From NCBI GenBank assembly GCA_964477035.1, contig CAYZCW010000010.1:1-64000 (forward strand): a stretch of DNA of 64,000 nucleotides, in the 5' to 3' direction. The notes under the pieces were generated by a model. The model did not search any database, was not told where the DNA came from, and saw only the letters and a list, made by a program, of their open reading frames with translations. This document shows, piece after piece, positions 17,505-25,662 of the stretch; positions within the stretch are counted from its first letter, which is position 1; every line of letters begins with the position of its first letter. The DNA is from SLSG01 sp964477035. Lineage in GTDB: Bacteria; Bacteroidota; Bacteroidia; Bacteroidales; UBA7960. The position numbers were made by a program, and so were the translations under genes.

Positions 17505-17858
17505 TTACAGACGCTTTTCCTTGATGCGGGCTTTTTTGCCACGCAGCTTGCGCAGGTAGAAAATGCGTGCACGGCGGACCACTCCGCGGCGGTTGAGCAC
17601 GATTTTGTCAATAAAGGGGGAATTGACCGGAAAGATGCGCTCCACCCCGATGTTGCCTGAAATTTTCCGTACCGTGAAGGTCTCGGTGGCTCCCTGGCCG
17701 CGACGCTGGATCACCACACCCTGGAAGGGCTGGATGCGTTCCTTGTTGCCTTCCCGGATCTTATAGTGAACGGTGACATTGTCCCCGGCCGTGAATGCAG
17801 GCCATTCCTTCCTCTCGGCCAGGCCATGCACATAGTTCATGATCTCCATCTGGTTCAT
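17505..17858 (-). CDS. rplS: 50S ribosomal protein L19
   Basis: Ribosomal protein at the 30S-50S interface. The 117 residues match L19 throughout: PAFTAGDNVTVHYKIREGNKERIQPFQGVVI, then the FTVRKISGNIGVERIFP core and RRARIFYLRKLRGKKARIKEKR at the C-terminus. It is separated from trmD by 134 bases with its own promoter, and ends in a strong terminator, so it can be expressed alone even though trmD is upstream on the same strand. Confidence 0.98.
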   Translation of the reverse strand: MNQMEIMNYVHGLAERKEWPAFTAGDNVTVHYKIREGNKERIQPFQGVVIQRRGQGATETFTVRKISGNIGVERIFPVNSPFIDKIVLNRRGVVRRARIFYLRKLRGKKARIKEKRL

Positions 17859-17901
17859 CGGTACACTATTTAGAATTCTGGATAATGCTGAAAATGGAGT
17901 G

Positions 17902-17932
17902 CAAAGTTAGGGAAATATTTCGAACTATGAAA
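17902..17932 (-). promoter_or_regulatory. rplS promoter
   Basis: On the minus strand TTTC at 17932-17929, 19 bases, then the perfect -7 box TAACTTTG at 17909-17902. The rplS start is 43 bases downstream of the box. The same -7 box occurs before rpsU. Confidence 0.65.
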
Positions 17933-17992
17933 CGGGGTGGGGGAAATTCTTTCACAATCAGCAAAAAAATGAGGGCCGCCCTGCCGCCGGCC

Positions 17993-18676
17993 TCACTCCC
18001 CTCCCTCCAGCAGTCCCGGCCTGCGGCGGCGGGTGCGTTCGACCGCCTGCTCATGACGCCATTCCGCAATGCGGCGGTCGTGCCCCGAGAGCAGGACTTC
18101 CGGCACCTTCCACCCCTTGTAGTCGGCCGGGCGCGTATACACCGGGGGTGAAAGCAATCCGTCCTGGAAAGAATCCGACAGGGCGGAGGTTTCATCACCG
18201 AGCACCCCCGGCAGCAGGCGGACCACGGCATCGGTCAGCAGGGCAGCCGGCAGTTCCCCCCCCGAGAGGACATAATCGCCGACGGAAACCTCCATGGTGA
18301 CCAGGTGCTCGCGGATGCGCTCATCAATGCCTTTGTAGTGCCCGCAAAGGATCAACAGGTTTTCGAGGGTCGAGAGCCGGTTCGCCGCGGGCTGGTCGAA
18401 AAGCCCCCCGTCGGGGGTCATGAAAATGACCTCATCATAGCGGCGCTGTCCGGACAGTTCCCTGATACAGCGCTCAATCGGCTCCACCATCATCACCATG
18501 CCCGCCCCGCCCCCGAAAGGATAATCATCCACCCGGCGGTGTTTGTCCACCGCCCAGTGGCGGATGTCGTGCAGGCAGATCTCGGCAAGGCCTTTGTGGA
18601 TGGCCCGCTTGATGATGGAATGCGAAAAAGGTCCCTGGAACATGTCCGGGAAGAGGGTAAGGATGTCGATGCGCAT
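17993..18676 (-). CDS. trmD: tRNA (guanine37-N1)-methyltransferase TrmD
   Basis: Knotted SPOUT methyltransferase making m1G37 next to the anticodon. From the ATG at 18676 (MRIDILTLFPDMF) it is 227 residues, the family length. The knot is visible as LCGHYKGIDERIREH, then VSVGDYVLSGGELPA with the catalytic aspartate, and LLSPPVYTRP. A start nine codons upstream (18703) adds residues not found in homologues. It lies 32 bases after the TIGR02757 gene, which suggests co-transcription. Confidence 0.96.
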   Translation of the reverse strand: MRIDILTLFPDMFQGPFSHSIIKRAIHKGLAEICLHDIRHWAVDKHRRVDDYPFGGGAGMVMMVEPIERCIRELSGQRRYDEVIFMTPDGGLFDQPAANRLSTLENLLILCGHYKGIDERIREHLVTMEVSVGDYVLSGGELPAALLTDAVVRLLPGVLGDETSALSDSFQDGLLSPPVYTRPADYKGWKVPEVLLSGHDRRIAEWRHEQAVERTRRRRPGLLEGGE

Positions 18677-18708
18677 GGGGGAAGTTTTTGCAAAAATAAG
18701 CAATCCGG

Positions 18709-19491
18709 TCAGAACCTGCCTTTTTCGTACACCCCCATGCCGAAAAGGGCGTAGTCATAGCGCACGGGATCTGCCGGGTCCAGCAGGCGAAGCACCTGCG
18801 TCAGCTCCTCCACAGCCTTCCAGTCGTTCTGCGGGCGTCCCAGCAAGCCGAGTTGCCTGGCCACCCTGCCGGAATGAACATCCAGGGGACAGAACAGATC
18901 CGACGCCCTGAATTGCTTCCAGATGCCCAGGTCGACCCCGTTTTCGTCGTGCCGGACCATCCAACGCAGGAACATATTGATCCGTTTGGCTGCCGAGCCC
19001 GTGGCGGGATTGGCCAGGTGCTTGCGGGTGCGCTCCAGGTGGTTGACCTCGAAAAATACCTTATGCAGATGGATGATCCCCTGCCTGAGGTCCCGCGCGG
19101 GTCCGGCCCCTTTGCAGATGACTGCTTCGAGTCCGCCGTAATGCTCATAGATATTCCGCAATGAGTACAGGAAACACAAGAGGTCAAACTCGTTGAAGGT
19201 CCTGTGCACAAATCCTTTGAACGGAAACAGGTCTTTCTCTGAGAAACCCAGGATGAAGGCTGCCGGGCGGTAGTCCATCAGTTTCATGAGCCGCATCCCG
19301 CTGTTCAGGATGGACTGCCTGTTGCCCCAGGCAATGTTGGCCACGAGAAATCCGGACACTTCCTTGTCTGCCTTGGAGGTGAACAGGTGGGGCACGGCAA
19401 TGGGGTCCGTCTCAATAAAAGACGGCTGGTTGTAGAAAGAGGCTTTGGCATCAAGCAACTCCTTCAGCACCTGAAGATTGTCCTTGTCCAT
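18709..19491 (-). CDS. TIGR02757 (DUF2400) family protein
   Basis: A 260-residue cytoplasmic protein of the TIGR02757/DUF2400 family, conserved in Bacteroidetes but without a proven function. Recognisable segments are DPIAVPHLF and VSGFLVANIAWGNRQSIL near the N-terminus. Toward the C-terminus are KRINMFLRWMVRHDENGVDLGIW and PLDVHSGRVARQLGLL, a pattern reminiscent of HhH-GPD DNA glycosylases. ATG 19491 (MDKDNLQVLKELL) was chosen because the open frame upstream to 19644 crosses the guaD start region. A -7-like box (TATATTTG, 19535-19528) lies 37 bases before this start. Confidence 0.82.
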   Translation of the reverse strand: MDKDNLQVLKELLDAKASFYNQPSFIETDPIAVPHLFTSKADKEVSGFLVANIAWGNRQSILNSGMRLMKLMDYRPAAFILGFSEKDLFPFKGFVHRTFNEFDLLCFLYSLRNIYEHYGGLEAVICKGAGPARDLRQGIIHLHKVFFEVNHLERTRKHLANPATGSAAKRINMFLRWMVRHDENGVDLGIWKQFRASDLFCPLDVHSGRVARQLGLLGRPQNDWKAVEELTQVLRLLDPADPVRYDYALFGMGVYEKGRF

Positions 19492-19527
19492 GACAGGGTT
19501 CCCGTGCAGCATTCCTTGCCTTTCAGG

Positions 19528-19607
19528 CAAATATAACCAAATCCGGGGAATTCCGCCGGACTGCATGGGGCATCGACCCCGGCAAACAAAATTATTTTGT
19601 AGATTTG
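19528..19607. promoter_or_regulatory. divergent -7 boxes between TIGR02757 gene and guaD
   Basis: TATATTTG on the minus strand (19535-19528) and TAGATTTG on the plus strand (19600-19607) both match TAnnTTTG and lie 37 and 23 bases before the respective starts. Neither has a clear TTTG at the usual distance, so the calls are weak. Confidence 0.35.
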
Positions 19608-19629
19608 CCTCAAAATCAAACCCTGCCAA

Positions 19630-20106
19630 ATGAGCCAAGTGCACAAGTCATACATCGAGCAGGCCATTGATATGGCCACAGACAACGTCCGCAGCGGTCG
19701 GGGCGGTCCGTTCGGCGCGCTGATCGTTCTTGATGGCGAGGTCATCGGCCGGGGGGTCAACCGGGTGACCAGCTCGAACGATCCGACTGCCCACGCCGAA
19801 GTGGCGGCCATCAGGGATGCCTGCCAGCGCCTGGGAACCTTCAAACTCGAGGGGGCCACCATCTACACCAGCTGTGAACCCTGTCCCATGTGCCTGAGCG
19901 CCATCTACTGGGCCAGGATCAGCCGCATCTGTTACGCAGCCGACAACACCGATGCTGCCAGGGCCGGATTCGACGACTCCTTCATCTATGAACAGGTGCG
20001 GCTCCCCAGCCAGCAGCGGGCCATCCTTTCGAGCCGGATCGACTGCGGCCACGCCGCCCGTCCCTTCGAGGCCTGGTTGGAAATGGAAGGCAGGATCGAA
20101 TACTGA
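19630..20106 (+). CDS. guaD: guanine deaminase-like nucleoside deaminase
   Basis: A 158-residue zinc deaminase of the cytidine-deaminase fold. Zinc ligands are H55, C85 and C88 in HAEV and PCPMC, with catalytic E57. The context TSSNDPTAHAEVAAIRDA and the C-terminal swap region GFDDSFIYEQ resemble B. subtilis GuaD more than the tRNA adenosine deaminase TadA. The likely reaction is guanine to xanthine. The position beside an adenosine/SAH-type deaminase and a purine nucleoside phosphorylase supports purine salvage. TadA remains the main alternative. Confidence 0.8.
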   Translation: MSQVHKSYIEQAIDMATDNVRSGRGGPFGALIVLDGEVIGRGVNRVTSSNDPTAHAEVAAIRDACQRLGTFKLEGATIYTSCEPCPMCLSAIYWARISRICYAADNTDAARAGFDDSFIYEQVRLPSQQRAILSSRIDCGHAARPFEAWLEMEGRIEY

Positions 20107-20123
20107 ACAGCCCGGACCCCTGT

Positions 20124-20693
20124 ATGCACGACATCGAACCCCATTACGCGTGGAGAAACCATTACATCGCTTCGGAGGATGAGCGGTCTCCTTTTTTTGG
20201 CAGGCAGTACAGTGAATTCGAATTCACCCATGCCATTTACAATTTCCTGATCCATCCCCAGTGGGACGACATCGGGAGCCCCACCCTCTTTATCAAGGTT
20301 TTGTATGCCGGCTACCAGGAGGGAACCTGCATCATCGAGATGATCGGGGAATGGAACGACTGCCTCCACAACGACATCATGTACCTGAAAAGGAACCTCA
20401 TCGAGCCCATGCTGCGGGAAGGGCTGAACAAGTTCATCCTGATCGGGGAAAACGTCCTCAATTTCCACTCCTCGGACGACTGCTACTATCAGGAATGGTT
20501 TGAAGAGCTGGAGGACGGATGGATCGTGGCCCTGAACTTCCGGGATTTCGTGGTCCGGGAATTTGAACAGGCCAACCTGGATTACTACATTGCCTTCGGC
20601 GGGGATTTCATGGAGATGGACTGGCGGCGCTTCACCCCCGACGGGCTGTGCCGCATCGTGGAATCGCGCATCATGCGCCGTCTGAATCCCTGA
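20124..20693 (+). CDS. conserved hypothetical protein, 189 residues
   Basis: I do not recognise the family. The protein is 189 residues, acidic, rich in Trp/Tyr/Phe, with no signal peptide or membrane segment. It contains DDIGSPTLFIKVLYAGYQ, an EW-N-DCLHNDIMYLKR stretch, and FILIGENVLNFHSSDDCYYQEWFEEL. The alternation of hydrophobic and acidic residues suggests a compact alpha/beta cytoplasmic domain. It follows guaD by 17 bases, so it is probably in the same transcript, and is convergent with the amidohydrolase gene 12 bases further on. Confidence 0.75.
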   Translation: MHDIEPHYAWRNHYIASEDERSPFFGRQYSEFEFTHAIYNFLIHPQWDDIGSPTLFIKVLYAGYQEGTCIIEMIGEWNDCLHNDIMYLKRNLIEPMLREGLNKFILIGENVLNFHSSDDCYYQEWFEELEDGWIVALNFRDFVVREFEQANLDYYIAFGGDFMEMDWRRFTPDGLCRIVESRIMRRLNP

Positions 20694-20705
20694 GAAACTT
20701 AATGA

Positions 20706-22103
20706 TCAGCGGATCTGCCGCGCCTTTTTCAACTCCAGCCCGGGCCAGCGCACCATGATCTGCCGGGCCAGTTGTTCCACCCTCCCGAACAGGTCCTGCT
20801 CATCAATGGTCAGCAGCTTTCTGTTTTCCATGAGCACCTGGCCGTCCACCACCACGGTATCTACGTCGGAACCCTTGAGGCTGTATACCAGGAGGGAATA
20901 CACATTATACATCGGATGGGTATGCGGCCGTTTCAGGTCCACCAGCACCATGTCCGCCCGCTTGCCTTCTTCCAGGGAGCCGACCTTGTCTTCCATGCCC
21001 ATGAGGCTTGCCCCGCCCAGGGTGGCGGCCTCCAGGACAGTACGGGCATCCATGACCGTTGGATCGCCGGTTTCCAGCTTGTGCAGCAAGGCGCAGGACC
21101 GCATCTCGTCGAACAGGTCCAGGTCGTTGTTGCTGGCCACCCCATCGGTTCCCAGTCCGACCCTCACCCCCCGGGCAATCAGCTCCGGAACGGGCGCCCT
21201 GCCACTGGACAGCTTCATGTTGCACTGGGGATTGTGGGCCACCCCCACCCCGTGTTCTGCGAGCAGGTCCATATCGGCCGGGGTCAGGTGGACGGCGTGG
21301 GCCGCCGTCAGGCTGTCGTCCAGCACGCCCAGGTCGGCCAGATAGCGGGTGGGCGTCACCCCGTATTTTTCCATAATCAGGTCGAACTCCCAGCGTGTCT
21401 CGGCCAGGTGGGTGGTCCAGGGAGCCCCGTAGCGGCCGGCCAGGTCCCTGGCCCTGCGGTACACTTCCGGAGCGGCCGAATACACCGAATGCACCGAGGT
21501 TCCGAAGGAAATTCTCGGATGCCTTAGATAGTCCTGTATCATTTCCTCGGAAGTTGCCAGGCAGTGGCCGGGCGTCGGGTTGTTGGGGGCGGGGAAATCG
21601 ATGCAACTCTCGGTAAGCACCGCCCTGATCCCTGCCTCATCGGCCACGGAAGCCACCTCCCGGGCATGATAATACATGTCATAGAACAGGGTGGTGCCGC
21701 TGCGGATCATCTCAGCCACGGCCAGCCGGGTGCCCAGGCGGACATTCTCGGCCGTGACGAAGGCAGACTCCACGGGAAAAATATGCTCATACAGCCATTC
21801 CTTCAGGGGCATGTCGTCGGCAAAGCCGCGGAAGATGGTCATGGGCGCATGGGTGTGGGCGTTGACCAGCCCCGGAATCAGGACCTGCCTGCCGGCATCC
21901 ATCACCCGGACAGCGTTGAACTCCCGGCGCACCGCTTCGGTATCGGCCACCATGATGATCTCTCCGTTTGCAACGGCCACAGCCCCTTCCGGGATGATGC
22001 GGAAATCCGCATCCATGGTCACGACCAGGGCGTTCTCGATGATCAGGTCGGCCCGGCGGCGTTCGGTTTGGGGGAGGGAAACTGGCATTGTCGGATGGTT
22101 CAT
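20706..22103 (-). CDS. mtaD: amidohydrolase, SAH/5'-methylthioadenosine/5'-deoxyadenosine deaminase family
   Basis: A 465-residue metal-dependent amidohydrolase of the MtaD/SsnA/TrzN group. Metal ligands H83 and H85 lie in NAHTHAPM. Further ligands lie in WTTHLAET and AAHAVHLT, and the aspartate in GLGTDGVASNNDLDLF. Members deaminate adenine nucleosides such as S-adenosylhomocysteine, methylthioadenosine or 5'-deoxyadenosine. The gene is divergent from purine nucleoside phosphorylase, which would accept the resulting inosine-like product. The start ATG 22103 or 22088 (MPVSLPQ) fits; the open frame further upstream to 22610 lies antisense to punA and was rejected. A TACTTTTG box at 22150-22143 may be its -7 element. 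Confidence 0.85.
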   Translation of the reverse strand: MNHPTMPVSLPQTERRRADLIIENALVVTMDADFRIIPEGAVAVANGEIIMVADTEAVRREFNAVRVMDAGRQVLIPGLVNAHTHAPMTIFRGFADDMPLKEWLYEHIFPVESAFVTAENVRLGTRLAVAEMIRSGTTLFYDMYYHAREVASVADEAGIRAVLTESCIDFPAPNNPTPGHCLATSEEMIQDYLRHPRISFGTSVHSVYSAAPEVYRRARDLAGRYGAPWTTHLAETRWEFDLIMEKYGVTPTRYLADLGVLDDSLTAAHAVHLTPADMDLLAEHGVGVAHNPQCNMKLSSGRAPVPELIARGVRVGLGTDGVASNNDLDLFDEMRSCALLHKLETGDPTVMDARTVLEAATLGGASLMGMEDKVGSLEEGKRADMVLVDLKRPHTHPMYNVYSLLVYSLKGSDVDTVVVDGQVLMENRKLLTIDEQDLFGRVEQLARQIMVRWPGLELKKARQIR

Positions 22104-22220
22104 TAAGGCCCGCAAGCATTGCCGGACCCGTCTCTGCTTTGTCAAAAGTAACAAATCAGGAGCAGAAAAGGTTTTCGGTTTTTTTTGGTATTTTAGCCCG
22201 AACGAATAAAAAACCATCCG

Positions 22221-23036
22221 ATGATTGAAAAAATCAAAGAAACCGCCGGCTTCCTGAAAGAAAAAACCCGGTTTGCACCCAGGGCAGGCATCATCCTGGG
22301 CAGCGGTCTCGGGGGACTGGTCAGGGCCATGGATATCGAGCACGCCATTGCTTACCAGGACATCCCCCATTTTCTCACTTCCACGGTGGAAGGACATGCC
22401 GGCAAACTGATTTTCGGCAGGCTGGAAGGCCAGCCTGTGGTGGCCATGCAGGGGCGCTTCCATTACTATGAGGGCTATCCCATGCAGCAGGTCACCTTCC
22501 CGGTAAGGGTCATGAAGATGCTGGGGGTGGACACCTTGTTCCTGTCCAATGCGGCGGGGGGGCTCAATCCGGCCTTCGAGGCAGGGGATCTGATGATCAT
22601 CCGCGACCACATCAATATGTTCCCGGAGAACCCCCTGAGGGGCCCGAACCTGGAAGAGCTGGGCACCCGCTTCCCCGAGATGAGCGAGACCTACAGCAGG
22701 AGCCTGATCGGAAAGGCAAAACGGATCGCCGCGGACAACCGGATCAAGGTGCAGTCAGGGGTCTATATCGGCAGCCCGGGCCCCACCCTGGAAACCCCGG
22801 CCGAATACCGTATGTTCCGGATCCTGGGAGCAGACGCCACCGGCATGTCGACCGTTCCAGAGGTGATCGTGGCACGCCATATGGGAATGACCTGCTTTGG
22901 CATCTCCGTCATCACCAACCTGACCGAACCATCAGAGATGGATAAGCCCACCACCCATGACGAGGTGCAGAACGTGGCGGAAATGGCCGAACCCAATATG
23001 ACATTTATCTTTAAACAGCTGATCAGGGATCTTTGA
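22221..23036 (+). CDS. punA: purine-nucleoside phosphorylase
   Basis: Cleaves purine nucleosides with phosphate. The 271 residues match the trimeric PNP family: phosphate loop ILGSGLGGL (25-33), GRFHYYEGYPM, the LSNAAGGLNPAF substrate loop, GSPGPTLETPAEYR, and GADATGMSTVPEVIVARH with the catalytic region ISVITN near the C-terminus. This form prefers guanosine/inosine. The plus-strand guanine deaminase nearby and the divergent nucleoside deaminase complete a short salvage set. A weak -7-like box (TATTTTAG, 22189-22196) lies 25 bases before the start. Confidence 0.95.
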   Translation: MIEKIKETAGFLKEKTRFAPRAGIILGSGLGGLVRAMDIEHAIAYQDIPHFLTSTVEGHAGKLIFGRLEGQPVVAMQGRFHYYEGYPMQQVTFPVRVMKMLGVDTLFLSNAAGGLNPAFEAGDLMIIRDHINMFPENPLRGPNLEELGTRFPEMSETYSRSLIGKAKRIAADNRIKVQSGVYIGSPGPTLETPAEYRMFRILGADATGMSTVPEVIVARHMGMTCFGISVITNLTEPSEMDKPTTHDEVQNVAEMAEPNMTFIFKQLIRDL

Positions 23037-23045
23037 TCCAGCCTG

Positions 23046-24212
23046 CTACTGCCGGCTGAATGCCAGCCGCTCGAACACCGTCCATGTTTCTCCCTGGTCG
23101 GCGGAGCGTGCCCGCTCGAGAAGGAACCCGTCCGGACCGTTGACGGTCAGCAGATAGCGAATGGGGGTCTTGTTGTCGCCTGCCGTGCTGTGTGTGTTTT
23201 CCAGGACCAGGACGTCCTCTTCGAAACCGCCCTGCAGGAACTCCCAGGTGGAGGCAAAGTCGTTGTACACCATAAGCTGGTACTCCTCACCGCGGCGATG
23301 GTAGGAGAAGCCAAGCCGGTGCAGGGAGGGAAAGGTTGCCCCGTATATGAACTCTCCCTGCATCACATCCCGGGGCGCCCACCCGAAGGAAGCCGGCCGC
23401 CGGTCGATCGTCACCCACTGACCCTGCCGGTTCGGGGCGCTGACTTCCACATGCCAGGAGCCCTCCAGAAAGGCCAGCCGCTGCATGCCGGGGCATGCCG
23501 GGGCAATAAACAGGCTGTGGTCGACCGGTCCGTTGACCACCGCCTCTTCCACCTCCGTGGCCCACAGCCGGTTGGCAAAAACGCGTTCGGTGAAGAACGG
23601 AATCACCACCCCGTCCACCTCCCGGTAATCTTCGTACCAGGCCTCCGACTGCAGGGGCGTCGCAAAATCGATCCACTGGGAAATGGTTTTATAGGGAAGG
23701 TAGGTGTCCGCATCCAGGTACCAGGTTTCTTCCAGCCCATTGTTCCGGATGAGTTTCAGCACATGGAGGGCCAGGCCGTCCTGCTCCTCCTCCCCGAGGT
23801 ATTCCACGCGGTGCCCCTTTTCCTGGTAGTCAAAAAAGGGTGTGGCCATGGTGGCTTTCTGGACAAATACATTCTCCTCTGCGGCATTGATCCTGCGGGG
23901 AAAATCGAACCCCTGCCAGGGATCGATCGTCCAGGACCATGCTCCGTCATGCCCTTCGATCACGCGTTGGTGTCCGATGTTGAATTCGTTGTAAAACTTT
24001 CCGTCCTGTGTCTTGACGGTTTTGAAATCGTGGCGCACGCTGAATGTGGCCATGGTGCCGGTCAGCGTCAGCGAGCGGACCGCCTGCCAGCTGTCGTGCC
24101 CTCCCATGGCTTCCACATGACGTCCGATGATGTCGTCCGGCCCGGAGGCCAGGGATGCATGGGCAATGAAGAAGAACAGCAGGGGAGTGAAAATTTTGAT
24201 CCTGTGTGTCAT
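23046..24212 (-). CDS. secreted hypothetical protein (LolA-like domain plus DUF1579-like domain)
   Basis: A 388-residue exported protein with a signal peptide (MTHRIKIFTPLLFFFIAHASLA). Residues about 25-225 look like a LolA/LppX-type half barrel, with EAMGGHDSWQAVRSLTLTG at the front, a pattern seen in Bacteroidetes zinc-protease partners and lipoprotein-sorting-like proteins. The remainder (FLEGSWHVEV near 250, then GRRPASFGW-like and EYQLMVYNDF) resembles DUF1579-type lipocalin-like folds. The function is unknown; periplasmic lipid or ligand binding is a fair inference. It lies 47 bases after the beta-propeller gene on the same strand and may share its transcript. Confidence 0.7.
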   Translation of the reverse strand: MTHRIKIFTPLLFFFIAHASLASGPDDIIGRHVEAMGGHDSWQAVRSLTLTGTMATFSVRHDFKTVKTQDGKFYNEFNIGHQRVIEGHDGAWSWTIDPWQGFDFPRRINAAEENVFVQKATMATPFFDYQEKGHRVEYLGEEEQDGLALHVLKLIRNNGLEETWYLDADTYLPYKTISQWIDFATPLQSEAWYEDYREVDGVVIPFFTERVFANRLWATEVEEAVVNGPVDHSLFIAPACPGMQRLAFLEGSWHVEVSAPNRQGQWVTIDRRPASFGWAPRDVMQGEFIYGATFPSLHRLGFSYHRRGEEYQLMVYNDFASTWEFLQGGFEEDVLVLENTHSTAGDNKTPIRYLLTVNGPDGFLLERARSADQGETWTVFERLAFSRQ

Positions 24213-24259
24213 GTTCCCAAAAGTTTTTGTTTTGTGAATCCGGTCTTGATCATGCGGGC

Positions 24260-25489
24260 TTACTTCAGCTCAATGCAGGCCATGTGGGTATGGTTGCGCA
24301 CGTACACCCGTCCGTCTGAATAGGACGGGGCGGTCCAGGAGCGTCCTTCGATGGGATGCACCGAACCCAGTTCCCGGAAGCCCTCCGGGCTGGCCTCCAC
24401 CATGGACAGCACCCCGTTGTCAGAAAGAACCAGCAGTTTGTCACCCACCAGGATGAGGCTTCCTTTGCCGAATCCCCGCCGTCCCCACACGCGTGTTCCG
24501 TCCGTGGCAGAGATGCACTGCAGGCTGGCCAGGTTGAACCCGTAAATGAATCCGTCCCTGTAGACCGAGGAGCTCCAGTCATTTTTCATGGCCGAAGAGG
24601 TAAACAGTTCTGCCGGGCTGGGATTGCCCGGTTCGATCAGGAAAGAGCCTGCACCGTTATTGGCAGAAGCAAACAACCTGGAAGGAGGCACCAGCAAAGG
24701 AGACGCCATGGGATTGCCAATGGGCATGGTGTGGGCCCAGAGGCTGTCTCCCTGAGGGGTGTAGGACACCATGTTCCTTCCGTTGACAAACACCACCTGG
24801 GGGGTTTCATCCAGCACGACCAGGATGGGGGATGAATACATGGCCTCGCCGGTGCCTGCCGACCAGACCAGCTCGCCCTTGTCCTTACCGATCCCCACGA
24901 AGGCCCTGCCCTGGTCCCCGCCGGCTTCCATCAGGACCAGCCCGCCGGACAACAAGGGGGAGGAAGAGAAGCCCCAGCGCGGCAGTTTGCTGTTGAAACG
25001 CTCCATAAAGTCCACGGTCCAGACCAGGGTGCCGTCTGCGCGGGAGACCTTCGCCAGTTTCCCGAAGCCGGTAAAACAATACAGGTGGTCCTCGTCCATG
25101 GCAGGGGTGGACCGGGGCCCGTCGCCCCAGCCGTCCACGTCAATGAAAACGCTGTCAAGGCGGGTGCGCCAGAGTTCTTCTCCGGTAAGGGCATCGAAAG
25201 AGGCCACATACTCCCAGCCCGTCAGGCTGTCCACCTTTTCTGCAAACAGGGTATAAAGGCGGTTCCCATCCACCAACAACTCGGAAAATCCGGATCCGAT
25301 CTCCCGGACCCATGACACCGTGGCGCCCCCTTCGGGCCACTCCAGTGGCTGTCCCCCATCGGGAGCGGCCCCGTTACGCAGGCTGCCCCTGAGCTGGGGC
25401 CATCCCTGGGCTTCGGCGTTTCCGGTAAAAACAAGGCAATGGACCGACAACACGGCCATTGCCACGCAAGCAATCGTTCTGAACTTCAT
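24260..25489 (-). CDS. secreted PQQ-like beta-propeller repeat protein
   Basis: A 409-residue protein from the ATG at 25489 (MKFRTIACVAMAVL), with a signal peptide ending near AEAQG. The mature chain consists of beta-propeller blades of the PQQ/BamB type, with repeated patterns such as FDALTGEELWRTRL, VSRADGTLVWTVD and ISATDGTRVWGRRG. No quinone-binding dehydrogenase catalytic residues could be identified, so a structural or binding role outside the cytoplasm is more likely than an enzyme. ATGs at 25495 and 25504 are alternatives. Its gap to the regulator gene (25490-25662) holds no clear element. Confidence 0.78.
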   Translation of the reverse strand: MKFRTIACVAMAVLSVHCLVFTGNAEAQGWPQLRGSLRNGAAPDGGQPLEWPEGGATVSWVREIGSGFSELLVDGNRLYTLFAEKVDSLTGWEYVASFDALTGEELWRTRLDSVFIDVDGWGDGPRSTPAMDEDHLYCFTGFGKLAKVSRADGTLVWTVDFMERFNSKLPRWGFSSSPLLSGGLVLMEAGGDQGRAFVGIGKDKGELVWSAGTGEAMYSSPILVVLDETPQVVFVNGRNMVSYTPQGDSLWAHTMPIGNPMASPLLVPPSRLFASANNGAGSFLIEPGNPSPAELFTSSAMKNDWSSSVYRDGFIYGFNLASLQCISATDGTRVWGRRGFGKGSLILVGDKLLVLSDNGVLSMVEASPEGFRELGSVHPIEGRSWTAPSYSDGRVYVRNHTHMACIELK

Positions 25490-25662
25490 GGTCATATTAT
25501 TCAAGATTAATGGGGTCCATGCACTGGCAAACCATTGCCTGCCCCGGCACGGATGTCAAACATGTTATCAAACTTTATACCATGAAAACCATCCAAATGA
25601 ATTTCAGATATTTGTGCAATTACCGCCTGGGTGGCAAGCTGCACGCCATTATCCGGAATCGG

